A DNA stretch of 64,000 nucleotides from assembly GCF_025639805.1 (NCBI RefSeq), contig NZ_CP106735.1:2327501-2391500 (forward strand). The letters run 5' to 3'. A program made the position numbers and the translations under genes. The DNA is from Reichenbachiella carrageenanivorans. GTDB lineage: Bacteria > Bacteroidota > Bacteroidia > Cytophagales > Cyclobacteriaceae. Each line of letters opens with the position of its first letter. The stretch's first letter is position 1. Below the pieces are notes generated by a model. It searched no databases. It saw only the letters and a program-made list of their open reading frames with translations, and was not told the DNA's origin. Positions 36,271-45,554 of the stretch are shown piece by piece.

Positions 36271-38874
36271 ATGAAACATTTTACAAGAAGAATTATAGCC
36301 TTGATACTGCCAGTTTTATTGGCCACAGGAGCTAGTGCACAAGATGAGATAAGATGGGATGGAGGAGGAACTTCTACCGACTGGGATGATGCTGCCAACT
36401 GGGCTGGCGATGTCCTTCCTACTGCAGAACAGATCGCAGTTTTTTACTTAGGAGGAGTAGTAACCGAATATACGGTGACAGGCTCGAATGCTACCGCTCC
36501 AGCAGGACTAAAGGTCAATACTGACGTGACCGATGATAGTAAAGCCGTTTATTTGAATGGTAATTTTAATATTGGAAACGCTAACCCTACGCTGGCGACT
36601 AAAGGAACGGTTATTATAGACCCTAAAGGTAAATTGGTAGTAGGTGATGGCGGTACACTTACTATTCAATCTACTACTGGTGTTTTGCCTGCCATCGATT
36701 TGGATGGTACTTTGGAAGTGTCTGGTACGATCAATATTCCAGGTACAACAGACCAAATAGGAGTAGATGCTCGAAATGTAGGCTCTCTAGTCACGATCAA
36801 GAATGGAGGAGTTATCAATGTGTCAGGTGGTAAATTAGGTTTCTCGTGTTACTTAAATGGGGGATTTACTCAAGCTGCAGATTTTCTTATAGAAGCTGGT
36901 GGCGAATTCAATGTCTCAGGCACGACTGATCACGCCATTTTCTTGCAAGATGGTTATACTATGGTGAACTATGGTGAAATAAATATCAGCTCAGATGGAA
37001 TGACCGACGTAGATAAGTATGCCATGGAAATTGCAGATGAAACATCCTCTTTCAAAAACATGGCAGGCGGTGAGTTATCCATTGTTAATACAGGGGAAGC
37101 TAGATCGATTAGTCTGAAGTCTGGCGCGATTACCAATGCTGGTGTGATGAACATGACAGGAGGGGCTTCTTATAAAAACAGTTTGATTCTTGATGATTTC
37201 ACCAATGAAGTAGGAGGAATTATTAACCTAAATGGAGATAATCAAATTAGACTAAACGATGCAGCTAATGCTGTATTTACTAACAATGGCTATATCAAAT
37301 CTAATGGAGAGGGCTCGGTATTTAATCTAGTGGCAGAGTCGGGTGCTGCGATCAACAATGCCTTTTATTACTATGCAAACAAAGATTGGCCAAGTACTGA
37401 CAATGGTTCGCTCCATCAAGACAATGGCGTGGAGGTAGATGCCAATGGTGATTTTGAGGTTGACCCATCTGGATCAGCTACTTTCAATGTAGGCATCAAG
37501 ACCGCCTACGATTGGTTTGAGGAGGCAGCTAATACCACGGCGATCGGCTCCAACGACGCCAGTGGTGCAGTCACGCTCACACCTACGGCGGATTGTGACT
37601 TTACTTTCTACACAAGTTATGGAGACCTAATCACCATGACTGTAGTCGAATACGAATTTGGATCTACTTGCACAGGAATAATTACCATGGCAGCGACCAA
37701 TGGTAGCGTGACCTTAGCGGGAACTACCGTAGGTACTTCGGGCATCAGGTATCCGCTCAATCAAGTCAATGCTTACACGGCAGTGCCAGAGGTTGGATAT
37801 GAATTTAAAGATTGGACTTTCAGCAATGGTACGGCGACTACTACAGCTAATCCATTGAACTACACCATTACAAAAGACGAAACAATTACGGCTAACTTCC
37901 GATTGTTGAATTATGACATCACTGTGGCTACGCCTGCCAATGGCACAGTAGAGTTGAGCGGGAGTACAATAGACAATACGCCAAATAATTATGACGCCAA
38001 TACACAAAATGTGTACACAGCCGTGTCAGCGTCTGGCTATAGATTTGTGTCATGGGCATTTAGTGGTGCTACGGCAGAGAGTACTGCCAATCCGTTGACC
38101 TACACTGTATTGGAAGACGAAACCATCACTGCTGTGTTCGAATTAGTTCCTGAGCAATTCGATATTTCTGTAGTGAGCGACAATGGTCTAGTGACTAAAG
38201 ATGGTGTGACAGCAGCGAGTGGCCCAGTCGTGACCGACAAAGACGCCATGAGTGAGTACGAGGCTACGCCTGCCTTTGGCTACGAGTTTGTCAATTGGAC
38301 ATTTAGCGGAAGCACAGAGACAACCACAGACAATCCGATGACCTATACGGCCAAGGAAGATGAAGTAATTACGGCTAATTTTTCGTCGATTATGTTCACT
38401 ATTGTGGCCAAAGCGGTGAACGGTACCGTGACACCTGAGGCAGGGCAGTACGCTAAAGGCGTGCCGCAGACATTTACCGCCACACCTGCAGCAGATGCGA
38501 AATTTGTTGGCTGGTTTGGTGATGTAGAAGGTACAGAGCTGAGTATCACAGTGACGCCAAACCAAAACATGACGCTCACTGCGTTGTTTGAAATTCCACT
38601 AAGCACCGAAGACCTAACGATCGATCATCAGTCGAGCATCTACCCAGTACCTGTGCGTAACGAAGGTTTTAACATTGATCTATCTAACGTGCAAGCCAAA
38701 GGTGATTTGGAGGTAAAGCTTTTTTCTACCCAAGGACAAGTGGTCTATCAAAAGCGAGCAAAAGCAGGGCAGAAATTGTTTGTGCAGCGAGCAGCTGCTT
38801 GGCAAACAGGTCTTTATTTGGTAAGTATCACGGGTAAAGATCATCAAGAAGTAAAGCGAATCACCATCCAGTGA
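36271..38874 (+). CDS. Type IX-secreted surface protein with beta-helix region and four InlB-type repeats
   Basis: The 867-residue protein has a signal peptide (1-23, ending GASAQ). Residues about 25-460 are built of short Gly/Asn-rich strands typical of a beta-helix (for example GTLEVSGTINIPGT, GGELSIVNTGE). Residues about 470-780 hold four copies of a roughly 75-residue unit with the pattern (Y/F)xIxVxxxNGxV ... GYxFxxWxFSG ... NPxTYTxxxDExITAxF, similar to divergent InlB B-repeats. The C-terminus (about 790-867: SSIYPVPVRNEGF ... GLYLVSITG) is a type IX sorting domain. It is probably a surface or released adhesin that holds the polysaccharide or attaches cells to it. No enzymatic motif is seen. 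It closes the plus-strand degradative run. Confidence 0.82.
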   Translation: MKHFTRRIIALILPVLLATGASAQDEIRWDGGGTSTDWDDAANWAGDVLPTAEQIAVFYLGGVVTEYTVTGSNATAPAGLKVNTDVTDDSKAVYLNGNFNIGNANPTLATKGTVIIDPKGKLVVGDGGTLTIQSTTGVLPAIDLDGTLEVSGTINIPGTTDQIGVDARNVGSLVTIKNGGVINVSGGKLGFSCYLNGGFTQAADFLIEAGGEFNVSGTTDHAIFLQDGYTMVNYGEINISSDGMTDVDKYAMEIADETSSFKNMAGGELSIVNTGEARSISLKSGAITNAGVMNMTGGASYKNSLILDDFTNEVGGIINLNGDNQIRLNDAANAVFTNNGYIKSNGEGSVFNLVAESGAAINNAFYYYANKDWPSTDNGSLHQDNGVEVDANGDFEVDPSGSATFNVGIKTAYDWFEEAANTTAIGSNDASGAVTLTPTADCDFTFYTSYGDLITMTVVEYEFGSTCTGIITMAATNGSVTLAGTTVGTSGIRYPLNQVNAYTAVPEVGYEFKDWTFSNGTATTTANPLNYTITKDETITANFRLLNYDITVATPANGTVELSGSTIDNTPNNYDANTQNVYTAVSASGYRFVSWAFSGATAESTANPLTYTVLEDETITAVFELVPEQFDISVVSDNGLVTKDGVTAASGPVVTDKDAMSEYEATPAFGYEFVNWTFSGSTETTTDNPMTYTAKEDEVITANFSSIMFTIVAKAVNGTVTPEAGQYAKGVPQTFTATPAADAKFVGWFGDVEGTELSITVTPNQNMTLTALFEIPLSTEDLTIDHQSSIYPVPVRNEGFNIDLSNVQAKGDLEVKLFSTQGQVVYQKRAKAGQKLFVQRAAAWQTGLYLVSITGKDHQEVKRITIQ

Positions 38875-38922
38875 TAGCGAATATAGCAGATTAAAAACAC
38901 TACTCGTAAAGTAGATTTGGTT

Positions 38923-38955
38923 AAACTCCACGGATTAGTTTCGTGGAGTTTTTTC
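38923..38955 (+). terminator. Rho-independent terminator at end of degradative run
   Basis: AAACTCCACG (38923-38932) pairs with CGTGGAGTTT (38942-38951), with further pairs closing a small loop, and TTTTCTTTT follows. It lies 49 bases after the stop of the type IX surface protein. Confidence 0.88.
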
Positions 38956-39400
38956 TTTTGTAGAAGTTGGATTCGCCAGCAGTGGCTGGGTATGGATCAG
39001 TCTGTAAAGTTGGGGAATTACTACTTCGATAATTGATGTCCAATTTAAAAACGATCCTTTTTATCAAGAAAAAGGACGAGTCTCCATGGCTTTAATGGTG
39101 GTAATCAAAATTAGTTTAACCTGCATGATGGATTAGGACTTGGTAATGAGCGGTTAAAAAGTGATAAATCAGGAGGTTTCACCGCTATGGTGATGAGTAA
39201 AACGAAACGAAGTGTCTGATTTGAAGCTGTTTAATCTCGGAATAGATTTCTTAATGCATCATGCAGGTTAAACTGGATATATATTCAGGTCTCCCCAGAA
39301 ATACGGAGTGATTCCTGAGTCTTGGTGAGCCAAAAGATAGATGTTGATGCTGGCTTTGTAGTCTATAGTCCCTTCATCAAATGCTTCTGGATTTCACCAA
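38956..39400. other. Intergenic region without genes
   Basis: Apart from the composite repeat (39053-39316) I see no gene or RNA. The two flanking genes converge here (surface protein on plus, sulfatase on minus). No clear terminator is visible for the minus-strand sulfatase gene unless the repeat hairpins serve that role. Confidence 0.6.
39053..39316 (+). repeat. Composite dispersed repeat, copy 1 (modules A-B-C)
   Basis: Three modules follow each other. A (39053-39120) holds a small hairpin with a T-rich and an A-rich arm. B (39113-39274) is bounded by perfect 18-bp inverted repeats, AGTTTAACCTGCATGATG and its complement. C (39275-39316) begins GGATATATATTCAG. All three occur again, in inverted orientation and with A and B in a different order, at 54740-55035. 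No transposase is present; it resembles a non-autonomous or palindromic intergenic element. Confidence 0.75.
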
Positions 39401-40936
39401 TTACCATTGAATGGGCTGGTAGTCTAAATAGTCTTCCCCTCTGATTTCTACAAATGCATCAAGCATTTGCTTTAGCCTTTCAGGTTCTGTTTCAGCGAGG
39501 TTGTGTTGCTGAGCTACATCCTCTTTTAGGTTGTAAAGCTGGAATGTGGTGTCGTTGCCAATTTCAATATTCACATCAGTCAATAATTTTCGTCCACCAT
39601 AAGGAGGAATCATGATCCAATCACCTTCACGGTAGGCGGTGCGAGTGGTTGCTTCTATTACAAGTGCTTTTCTGCCCGTATGAGTTTGTCCCAGCAAAGC
39701 ACTCAAGAGATCCTGACTGTCGCTAGTGGCTACTTCAGTGCCCACCAATCTAGCCAAAGAGGCTAAGAGGTCCATTTGGCATACGAGTGCTTCTGATACT
39801 GTAGGTTTTATTTTCCCTTTCCAGTAGGTAGCTAGTGGTACGCGAGCACCAGCGTCGAATAGACTGTATTTGCCCCCGCGCAAACCGCCAGTAGGTGTGT
39901 GGTCGCCCAGCAGCTCCACGGCTTGATCGTCATATCCATCATTGAGTACCGGGCCATTGTCGCTAGAGAATATAAGCAGGGTGTTTTCGAGTAAATCTTC
40001 TTCTTCCAATGTTTTCATCAATTCACCTATACACCAATCGGCCTCTAGAATTACATCACCACGAGGCCCTAGTTTAGATTTTCCTGCAAATCGAGGGTGA
40101 GGAATGCGTGGTACATGAGGCTGTTGCATGGCGTAGTAGAGGAAAAACGGCTCGGTTTTATGTGCTTGGATAAATGCCTGAGATTTGGCTAGAAAATGAT
40201 CGGCCATGTCTACATCTTTCCATCGGGCAGTAGCTCCTCCTTTCATGTAGCCGATACGAGGTACGCCATTTACTATTGTGTTTTGATGGCCAATGAGCGG
40301 TTTCATCGTGAGTTTTTCTGGGTGAGATACTGCTGTGGGTACATCTGCCAATGGCTGCTTGTAGCTCACCGTTATTGGATTGTTTGGGTCAAGGTTGGCT
40401 ACATAGCCATTGTCGATATAGACAGTAGGTACTCGATCTTGCGTAGCGGCCATGTAGTAGGCATCGTCAAACCCTACCTCATTCGGCCCCGGAGTAATCT
40501 GCTCATTCCAATCTACCGAGCCATCTCCTAAGCCCAAATGCCATTTGCCTACAAGGCCAGTGGCATATCCGCCTTTTTTTAGCATTTTAGGTAGCGTCAT
40601 TTGAGCGGTATCGATGATTAGTGGTGCGGTACCTGAGAGTATTTTAGCATTTTTCCGCCAAGGGTACCTGCCAGTGAGTATTGCATATCTACTGGGTGTG
40701 CATGTTGCCGAGGAGGCATAACCGTTGATAAACTTGACCCCACCATGGACCAATCTATCGATATGTGGGGTTTGAAGTTCGGTAGCTCCATAGCTACTAA
40801 GGTCACCATATCCCAGATCGTCTAAGTAGATCAGGATGATGTTGGGTTTGATCACATCATGTGTGGCTTCTTTTTGGGAGGTACAGCCCAAAAGGAGACT
40901 CAGGCCGACAAGGTAGAAGAATGGAAATCTATTCAT
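39401..40936 (-). CDS. Lipoprotein sulfatase, family S1 (arylsulfatase A / N-acetylgalactosamine-sulfatase-like)
   Basis: The 511-residue lipoprotein (lipobox LLLGC, Cys18) has NIILIYLDDLGYGDLSSYG (32-50), TPHIDRLVHGGVKF, formylglycine motif C79-T-P-S-R83, VGKWHLG, FSSDNGPV and the segment GGLRGGKYSLFDAGARVP, features of the arylsulfatase A/GalNAc-6-sulfatase type. A role in removing sulfate from the N-acetylgalactosamine of chondroitin is attractive because the gene is the last of an operon with a hexosamine-phosphate mutase (10-bp gap) and a LacI regulator rather than sitting with the other sulfatases. That link is inference. The metal-binding residues are complete. Confidence 0.9.
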   Translation of the reverse strand: MNRFPFFYLVGLSLLLGCTSQKEATHDVIKPNIILIYLDDLGYGDLSSYGATELQTPHIDRLVHGGVKFINGYASSATCTPSRYAILTGRYPWRKNAKILSGTAPLIIDTAQMTLPKMLKKGGYATGLVGKWHLGLGDGSVDWNEQITPGPNEVGFDDAYYMAATQDRVPTVYIDNGYVANLDPNNPITVSYKQPLADVPTAVSHPEKLTMKPLIGHQNTIVNGVPRIGYMKGGATARWKDVDMADHFLAKSQAFIQAHKTEPFFLYYAMQQPHVPRIPHPRFAGKSKLGPRGDVILEADWCIGELMKTLEEEDLLENTLLIFSSDNGPVLNDGYDDQAVELLGDHTPTGGLRGGKYSLFDAGARVPLATYWKGKIKPTVSEALVCQMDLLASLARLVGTEVATSDSQDLLSALLGQTHTGRKALVIEATTRTAYREGDWIMIPPYGGRKLLTDVNIEIGNDTTFQLYNLKEDVAQQHNLAETEPERLKQMLDAFVEIRGEDYLDYQPIQW

Positions 40937-40946
40937 GGTTGTAGGA

Positions 40947-42332
40947 TTATGATAAATGTTTCTGAATGTATGAGGAAGCTAGATCAAACAAAGCAATGGC
41001 TTTGCTTTCATTTTCCGACTCACTATAGATACGGATGATCGGTTCTGTGTTGGATTTTCGTATGTGAATCCACTCATTGCCATAGTAAACTTTGAGTCCA
41101 TCCTCCGTGTTGATCGGTTGGTCTGCAAAATCTTTCTGTAGTTTGGAGAGTAGAGTATCTACATCTATTTTAGGTGTCAGTGTGATTTTATTCTTTGCGA
41201 TAAATGAAGCAGGAGCATCTGCGCGGAGCTGCGAGACGGTGCTTTTGCATTTAGCTAGATAGGTCAAAAACAGGGCAATGCCTACCAGTGAGTCGCGACC
41301 ATAATGTAATTCGGGATAGATGATACCGCCATTGCCTTCGCCTCCGATTACGGCATTTACGGCTTTCATTTTGGCAACTACGTTCACTTCGCCTACAGCA
41401 GAATCGTGCCGTGTTTGTCCATGTTTTTCGGCTACTTGTGCCAGTCCAGCCGAGGACGACATGTTGGATACTACATCGCCAGGAGTCTCCTGCAGTACGT
41501 AATCGGCCACAAGTATAAGCGTATATTCTTCTCCTATAAAATGGCCTTTCTCATCGATGATTGCCAGGCGATCTACGTCTGGATCCACCACAAATCCTAC
41601 GTCATACTGCCCCTTTTTGATCAAATCGCAAAGATCTGTCAGGTGCTCAGGCAATGGCTCTGGGTTGTGAGGAAAGTGGCCTGTAGGCTCACAGTAGAGC
41701 TGCTCTACGGTAGTCACGCCCAGTGCTTCTAGTAGTGGAGGAATAGATATTCCGCCAGTAGAGTTGACTGCGTCTATGGCTACGCGAAGGTTGCTTTTTC
41801 GGATCAGGTCGGCATCTACGAGGGGTAGTGCCAGGATATCGTCTATATGCGATGCGATGTGTCGATCCGATTTAGTGATTTTGCCCAGGTCCATCACATC
41901 GGCAAAGTCGAACTGATTGGCTTCAGCCAAGGCGATGATCTGTTCTCCTTCTGCGCCTGAGAGAAATTCTCCCCATTGGTTTAGGAGTTTGAGGGCATTC
42001 CATTGTTTGGGGTTGTGACTGGCGGTGATGATGATACCACCGCCAGCATTTTCTTTGGGTACTGCTACTTCTACAGTGGGGGTGGTAGTGAGACCGATAT
42101 CAATGACTTCTATTCCCATGCCTACGAGTGTTTGGGCGATCAGCTGGCTGATCATCTCTCCTGAAATTCGGGCATCTCGTCCGATCACTATTTTTTTGTT
42201 GTTGGGAGACGCCTTGCAGACCCACTGGCCGTACGCTGCCGCAAACTTCACAGTGTCTATAGGAGTTAGGTTTTCTTCTGGCTTGCCGCCAATGGTGCCT
42301 CTGATGCCAGAGATAGATTTGATTAAAGTCAT
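40947..42332 (-). CDS. glmM: Phosphohexosamine mutase (GlmM-like, alpha-D-phosphohexomutase family)
   Basis: The 461-residue enzyme interconverts hexosamine 1- and 6-phosphates. All four family motifs are present: phosphoserine loop TASHNP (Ser105), metal-binding DPDVDR (250-255), the sugar-binding loop GEGNGG, and the phosphate-binding RKSNTEP near the C-terminus. Bacteroidota use this enzyme in peptidoglycan precursor synthesis, but here it lies between a LacI regulator and a sulfatase and across from nagB and a 1-kinase gene. A catabolic role, moving phosphate from C1 to C6 of N-acetylhexosamine, is therefore suggested. It could equally be the housekeeping gene; absence or presence of another copy in the genome would decide. 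Gaps of 10 bp on both sides show an operon. Confidence 0.88.
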   Translation of the reverse strand: MTLIKSISGIRGTIGGKPEENLTPIDTVKFAAAYGQWVCKASPNNKKIVIGRDARISGEMISQLIAQTLVGMGIEVIDIGLTTTPTVEVAVPKENAGGGIIITASHNPKQWNALKLLNQWGEFLSGAEGEQIIALAEANQFDFADVMDLGKITKSDRHIASHIDDILALPLVDADLIRKSNLRVAIDAVNSTGGISIPPLLEALGVTTVEQLYCEPTGHFPHNPEPLPEHLTDLCDLIKKGQYDVGFVVDPDVDRLAIIDEKGHFIGEEYTLILVADYVLQETPGDVVSNMSSSAGLAQVAEKHGQTRHDSAVGEVNVVAKMKAVNAVIGGEGNGGIIYPELHYGRDSLVGIALFLTYLAKCKSTVSQLRADAPASFIAKNKITLTPKIDVDTLLSKLQKDFADQPINTEDGLKVYYGNEWIHIRKSNTEPIIRIYSESENESKAIALFDLASSYIQKHLS

Positions 42333-42342
42333 GGTGTACTTT

Positions 42343-43389
42343 TTATTTTATGGTATCTAGGTTTTCTTTTATGATAATATCTAAGGGTAAAAAAGTGATG
42401 GCTGGCATCTCTTTGTTTAGAATGAGGTGATCGGCTAGGTTTTTTGCTGCTAGGCTCACCTGCATTTTTGGATTTTGATAAATCAGGTAGTCGATTGTGC
42501 TTTTGGTCAGATATGTTCTATTTTCCTGTATCAGATCATACCCAATCAGTAAGCAATCAATGTCGTTGTTGGCTAGGTACTGTGCCACTTTGTAGCACTT
42601 GGAGTTGGTCACATAGACCGCTACGATTCCTTTCTGTGTTTGAAAGACTTCATCAAAGTAAGAGAATAGCTCAGAGGCATCGTCTTTCTGAATATTGACT
42701 GTAGTGAGTTTGTAGCCTGCGTTTTCGGGTTTGCTGTAAAAATCGAAAAACCCAGCTTCTTTCTTTTGCATATGCAGTGCATTAGATACACTTTCATCGA
42801 AGTGTACGATCAGGATGTCTCCTTTTGTAGCGGTCGATTTTTTTATTAGACTGGCTGCTACCTGTCCGCTTTGAAATAGATCTTGCCCGATAAACGGCTG
42901 TGCACATTCTTTGAGTTGCGTGTTGAAAGTCACACATGGAATGTCTTGTTCTTTGCATTGCGTAAGGAATGCAATAGACTCTTGATAGAAAAATGGAGCG
43001 AAGATCACGCCATCAGGATGGGCATCGAGTAGTGCCTGGCTTTGATTGATAAAATCCTCCTTGTCCTTGGGGTCGAAGTAATAGCTGGCTACCTCGATGC
43101 TAAATAAGTCCATGGCGTCTACTGCTTGCTCCAGACCTTGCTGAGCAAACTGCCAATATTCATCAAGTTCGGGCGATGGAATTAAAAAAGCCATGACAGT
43201 TATTTTATTGGCTTGTAAAGCCTTAGCAAGCTTATTTGGTTTATAGTCTTGCTCTTCCAATACCTTCATCACCTTCTCTCGGGCTTTGTCCGAGACCTTG
43301 CCACGCCCATGCAATACCCGATCTACAGTGCCACGCGATACATCGGCCAACTTGGCGATGTCTTTGGTAGTGAGTCTTTCTTTTTTCAT
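42343..43389 (-). CDS. LacI-family transcriptional regulator (hexosamine module)
   Basis: I place the start at 43389 (ATG, MKKERLTTKD), since the helix-turn-helix begins there; an upstream frame would add 25 unlikely residues. The 348-residue protein has a LacI HTH (TTKDIAKLADVSRGTVDRVLHGRGKVS) and a periplasmic-binding-protein-like effector domain (about 65-348). The TVDRVLH recognition helix marks a Bacteroidota sublineage with a ribose-binding-like sensor. It heads the operon lacI-mutase-sulfatase and faces nagB across 241 bp that contain two operator-like palindromes at 43475-43509. It probably represses both units and responds to a hexosamine or its phosphate. Confidence 0.92.
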   Translation of the reverse strand: MKKERLTTKDIAKLADVSRGTVDRVLHGRGKVSDKAREKVMKVLEEQDYKPNKLAKALQANKITVMAFLIPSPELDEYWQFAQQGLEQAVDAMDLFSIEVASYYFDPKDKEDFINQSQALLDAHPDGVIFAPFFYQESIAFLTQCKEQDIPCVTFNTQLKECAQPFIGQDLFQSGQVAASLIKKSTATKGDILIVHFDESVSNALHMQKKEAGFFDFYSKPENAGYKLTTVNIQKDDASELFSYFDEVFQTQKGIVAVYVTNSKCYKVAQYLANNDIDCLLIGYDLIQENRTYLTKSTIDYLIYQNPKMQVSLAAKNLADHLILNKEMPAITFLPLDIIIKENLDTIK

Positions 43390-43474
43390 ATGCTTCGTCT
43401 TGTCTGAAGGTAAAAGTAAATACCCGCAGTGGAGGATTCTAAATGATTGTGCAAGTATAGTCAATATTTATAAA

Positions 43475-43515
43475 TGTTCATGTGAACAATATTAATGTGC
43501 ACGTGAACAAAACTA
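43475..43515. promoter_or_regulatory. Tandem operator-like palindromes between lacI and nagB
   Basis: TGTTCATGTGAACA (43475-43488) has perfect 6-base arms, and TGTGCACGTGAACA (43496-43509) is a close copy with one arm changed. Their starts are 21 bp apart, two helical turns, so two repressor dimers would sit on the same face. On the minus strand TAGTTTTG (43508-43515) matches the -7 consensus for the lacI gene and overlaps the second palindrome, which would allow autorepression. This is inferred from symmetry and position. Confidence 0.72.
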
Positions 43516-43630
43516 AATTATTTCTTGTTTTTAATCTTCGAATGTGTCAGGTTTGTAATCAATTAGAGAAGATTGGTGTCTATGACCCGTCTCTGTTTTA
43601 GTAAAAAAGTAACCCCAAATAGCAAGTCGT

Positions 43631-45550
43631 ATGATATCTGAAAAAGTAGATTATGGAAAAGGGAGTGTTGAAAGACTGCCTGTTAGTGTATTTAAATCCA
43701 ATCAGATTGGGAGTATAGCTGTAGCGGAGCAGATCGCCCGAATTATTCGTAGCAAAGCAGCCAAAGGCCAGCAGGCTGTTTTGGGGCTGGCTACTGGATC
43801 TAGCCCGATCAAAGTGTATGATGAGCTGATACGAATGCACCGCGAAGAGGACCTTTCTTTTGAGCATGTAGTTACATTCAACTTAGATGAATATTATCCC
43901 ATGAGCAATCGCTCGACCAAGGGGTATAATTATTTTATGCACGAGCAATTGTTTAATCATGTAGATATCAAACCAGAGAATATACACATTCCTAATGGTG
44001 AAATTTCGATACAAGAAGTGCATGACTATTGTGCCGACTATGAACGAAAAATAGACGAAGCGGGAGGTTTGGATGTGCAATTGTTGGGTATCGGGCGTAC
44101 AGGTCATATCGGGTTCAATGAGCCAGGGTCACATTTGGAGTCTCGTACTCGTCTGGTCAAGTTGGCTTCGCTTACTATACAAGATGCCGTCAATGATTTT
44201 GGGCGAGAAGAGCTTGTGCCCAGTCGTGCCATTACCATGGGAGTTCATAGCGTGTTTAAAGCCAAAAAAATTATAATGCTCGCTTGGGGTGAGAAAAAAG
44301 CACCAATCGTAAAAGAAGCTGTAGAAGGCGAAGTGAATGAAAAAGTGCCTGCTACTTTCTTGCAAAAGCATCCAGATGTAGAGGTGGTCCTCGATGAGCA
44401 TGCCGCTTTACATTTGTCGAGAGTCAAGACCCCTTGGGTTTCTTCTGTATGTGATTGGGACGCTCGACTTACCAAGTCTGCCGTGATTTGGTTGAGCAGA
44501 AAACTCAACAAGCCTATTCTAAAATTGACAGACGAAGACTATCGACTCAATGATCTCAATGATTTGCTGGCACTCTATACCGACAGTCAGGCTCTCAATG
44601 TCGAGATTTTCAACGCCTTGCAACGTACCATCACAGGTTGGCCGGGAGGTAAGCCAGGTGTAGACGATAAAAACAGGCCTGAACGAGCAGAGCCACAGCG
44701 TAAGCGTTCGATTGTATTTAGTCCTCACCCAGACGACGATGTGATCTCTATGGGAGGGACATTTCTCAAACTGGCTGAGCAAGGGCATGACGTGCATGTT
44801 GCTTATCAGACCTCTGGCAACATCGCTGTATTCGATGACGATGCTCGCCGATTTATGGAATTTTATAAGGACTTAAATCATGTATTGTCAGAAGACACCA
44901 AGGCCGCAGATCAGCATTTTGATGAGGTAGTCGCAGGGCTAGCCAACAAAGAAAATGAATACACAGATTTGCCGCTAGTCCGTACCATCAAAGGACTTAT
45001 TCGCAAAGGAGAAGCTGCGGCAGGTGCTCGATTTGTAGGCTTGGCAGATGATCATATGCATTTTCTCAATATGCCTTTTTATGAAACAGGAAAAGTGGAT
45101 AAAAAAGGGCTCGGAGAGGAAGATATCGACATCATCGTGCAGTTGCTCAGAGAGGTAAAACCTCATCAGGTATTTGCTGCAGGAGATTTGAGAGACCCGC
45201 ACGGGACGCACAAAGTTTGTCTGGATGCGATATTGGCGGCATTGGCCATTGTAAAAAAAGACGATTGGGCCAAGGACTGTTACCTATGGCTCTACCGTGG
45301 GGCATGGCAAGAGTGGGATATAGAAGAGATAGAAATGGCCGTGCCGCTCAGTCCAGTAGACTTGATGAAAAAACGAAAGGCCATTTTCAAACATCAATCT
45401 CAAAAAGATTCTCCAGTTTTCCCAGGTGACGACAAGCGGGAGTTTTGGCAGCGATCAGAAGATAGAAATAGGGAAACTGCCCGAGGGTATGATCAATTGG
45501 GCTTGACCGAATACGAAGCCATGGAGGCCTTTGTTCGATACGAATTCTAA
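43631..45550 (+). CDS. nagB: Glucosamine-6-phosphate deaminase fused to an LmbE/PIG-L deacetylase-like domain
   Basis: The 639-residue fusion has an N-terminal NagB domain (about 15-270) and a C-terminal LmbE-like domain (about 355-600). NagB motifs are LGLATGSSP, NLDEYY (Asp86, like Asp72 of E. coli), and GRTGHIGFNEPGS (His159 and Glu164, like His143 and Glu148). At the place of E. coli Asp141 there is Thr157. The LmbE part has the zinc motif SPHPDDD (His366, Asp368, Asp369) and a second metal segment DPHGTHK (His524, His527). Bacteroidota often have this fusion. It could deacetylate GlcNAc-6-phosphate and deaminate the product to fructose-6-phosphate; no separate nagA is seen here. It starts the module nagB-nucleotidyltransferase-kinase. 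Confidence 0.9.
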   Translation: MISEKVDYGKGSVERLPVSVFKSNQIGSIAVAEQIARIIRSKAAKGQQAVLGLATGSSPIKVYDELIRMHREEDLSFEHVVTFNLDEYYPMSNRSTKGYNYFMHEQLFNHVDIKPENIHIPNGEISIQEVHDYCADYERKIDEAGGLDVQLLGIGRTGHIGFNEPGSHLESRTRLVKLASLTIQDAVNDFGREELVPSRAITMGVHSVFKAKKIIMLAWGEKKAPIVKEAVEGEVNEKVPATFLQKHPDVEVVLDEHAALHLSRVKTPWVSSVCDWDARLTKSAVIWLSRKLNKPILKLTDEDYRLNDLNDLLALYTDSQALNVEIFNALQRTITGWPGGKPGVDDKNRPERAEPQRKRSIVFSPHPDDDVISMGGTFLKLAEQGHDVHVAYQTSGNIAVFDDDARRFMEFYKDLNHVLSEDTKAADQHFDEVVAGLANKENEYTDLPLVRTIKGLIRKGEAAAGARFVGLADDHMHFLNMPFYETGKVDKKGLGEEDIDIIVQLLREVKPHQVFAAGDLRDPHGTHKVCLDAILAALAIVKKDDWAKDCYLWLYRGAWQEWDIEEIEMAVPLSPVDLMKKRKAIFKHQSQKDSPVFPGDDKREFWQRSEDRNRETARGYDQLGLTEYEAMEAFVRYEF

Positions 45551-45554
45551 AAAC

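Noticed and set aside
39053..39316. Insertion sequence
   Set aside because: There are inverted ends but no transposase or remnant, so it is listed as a repeat element only.
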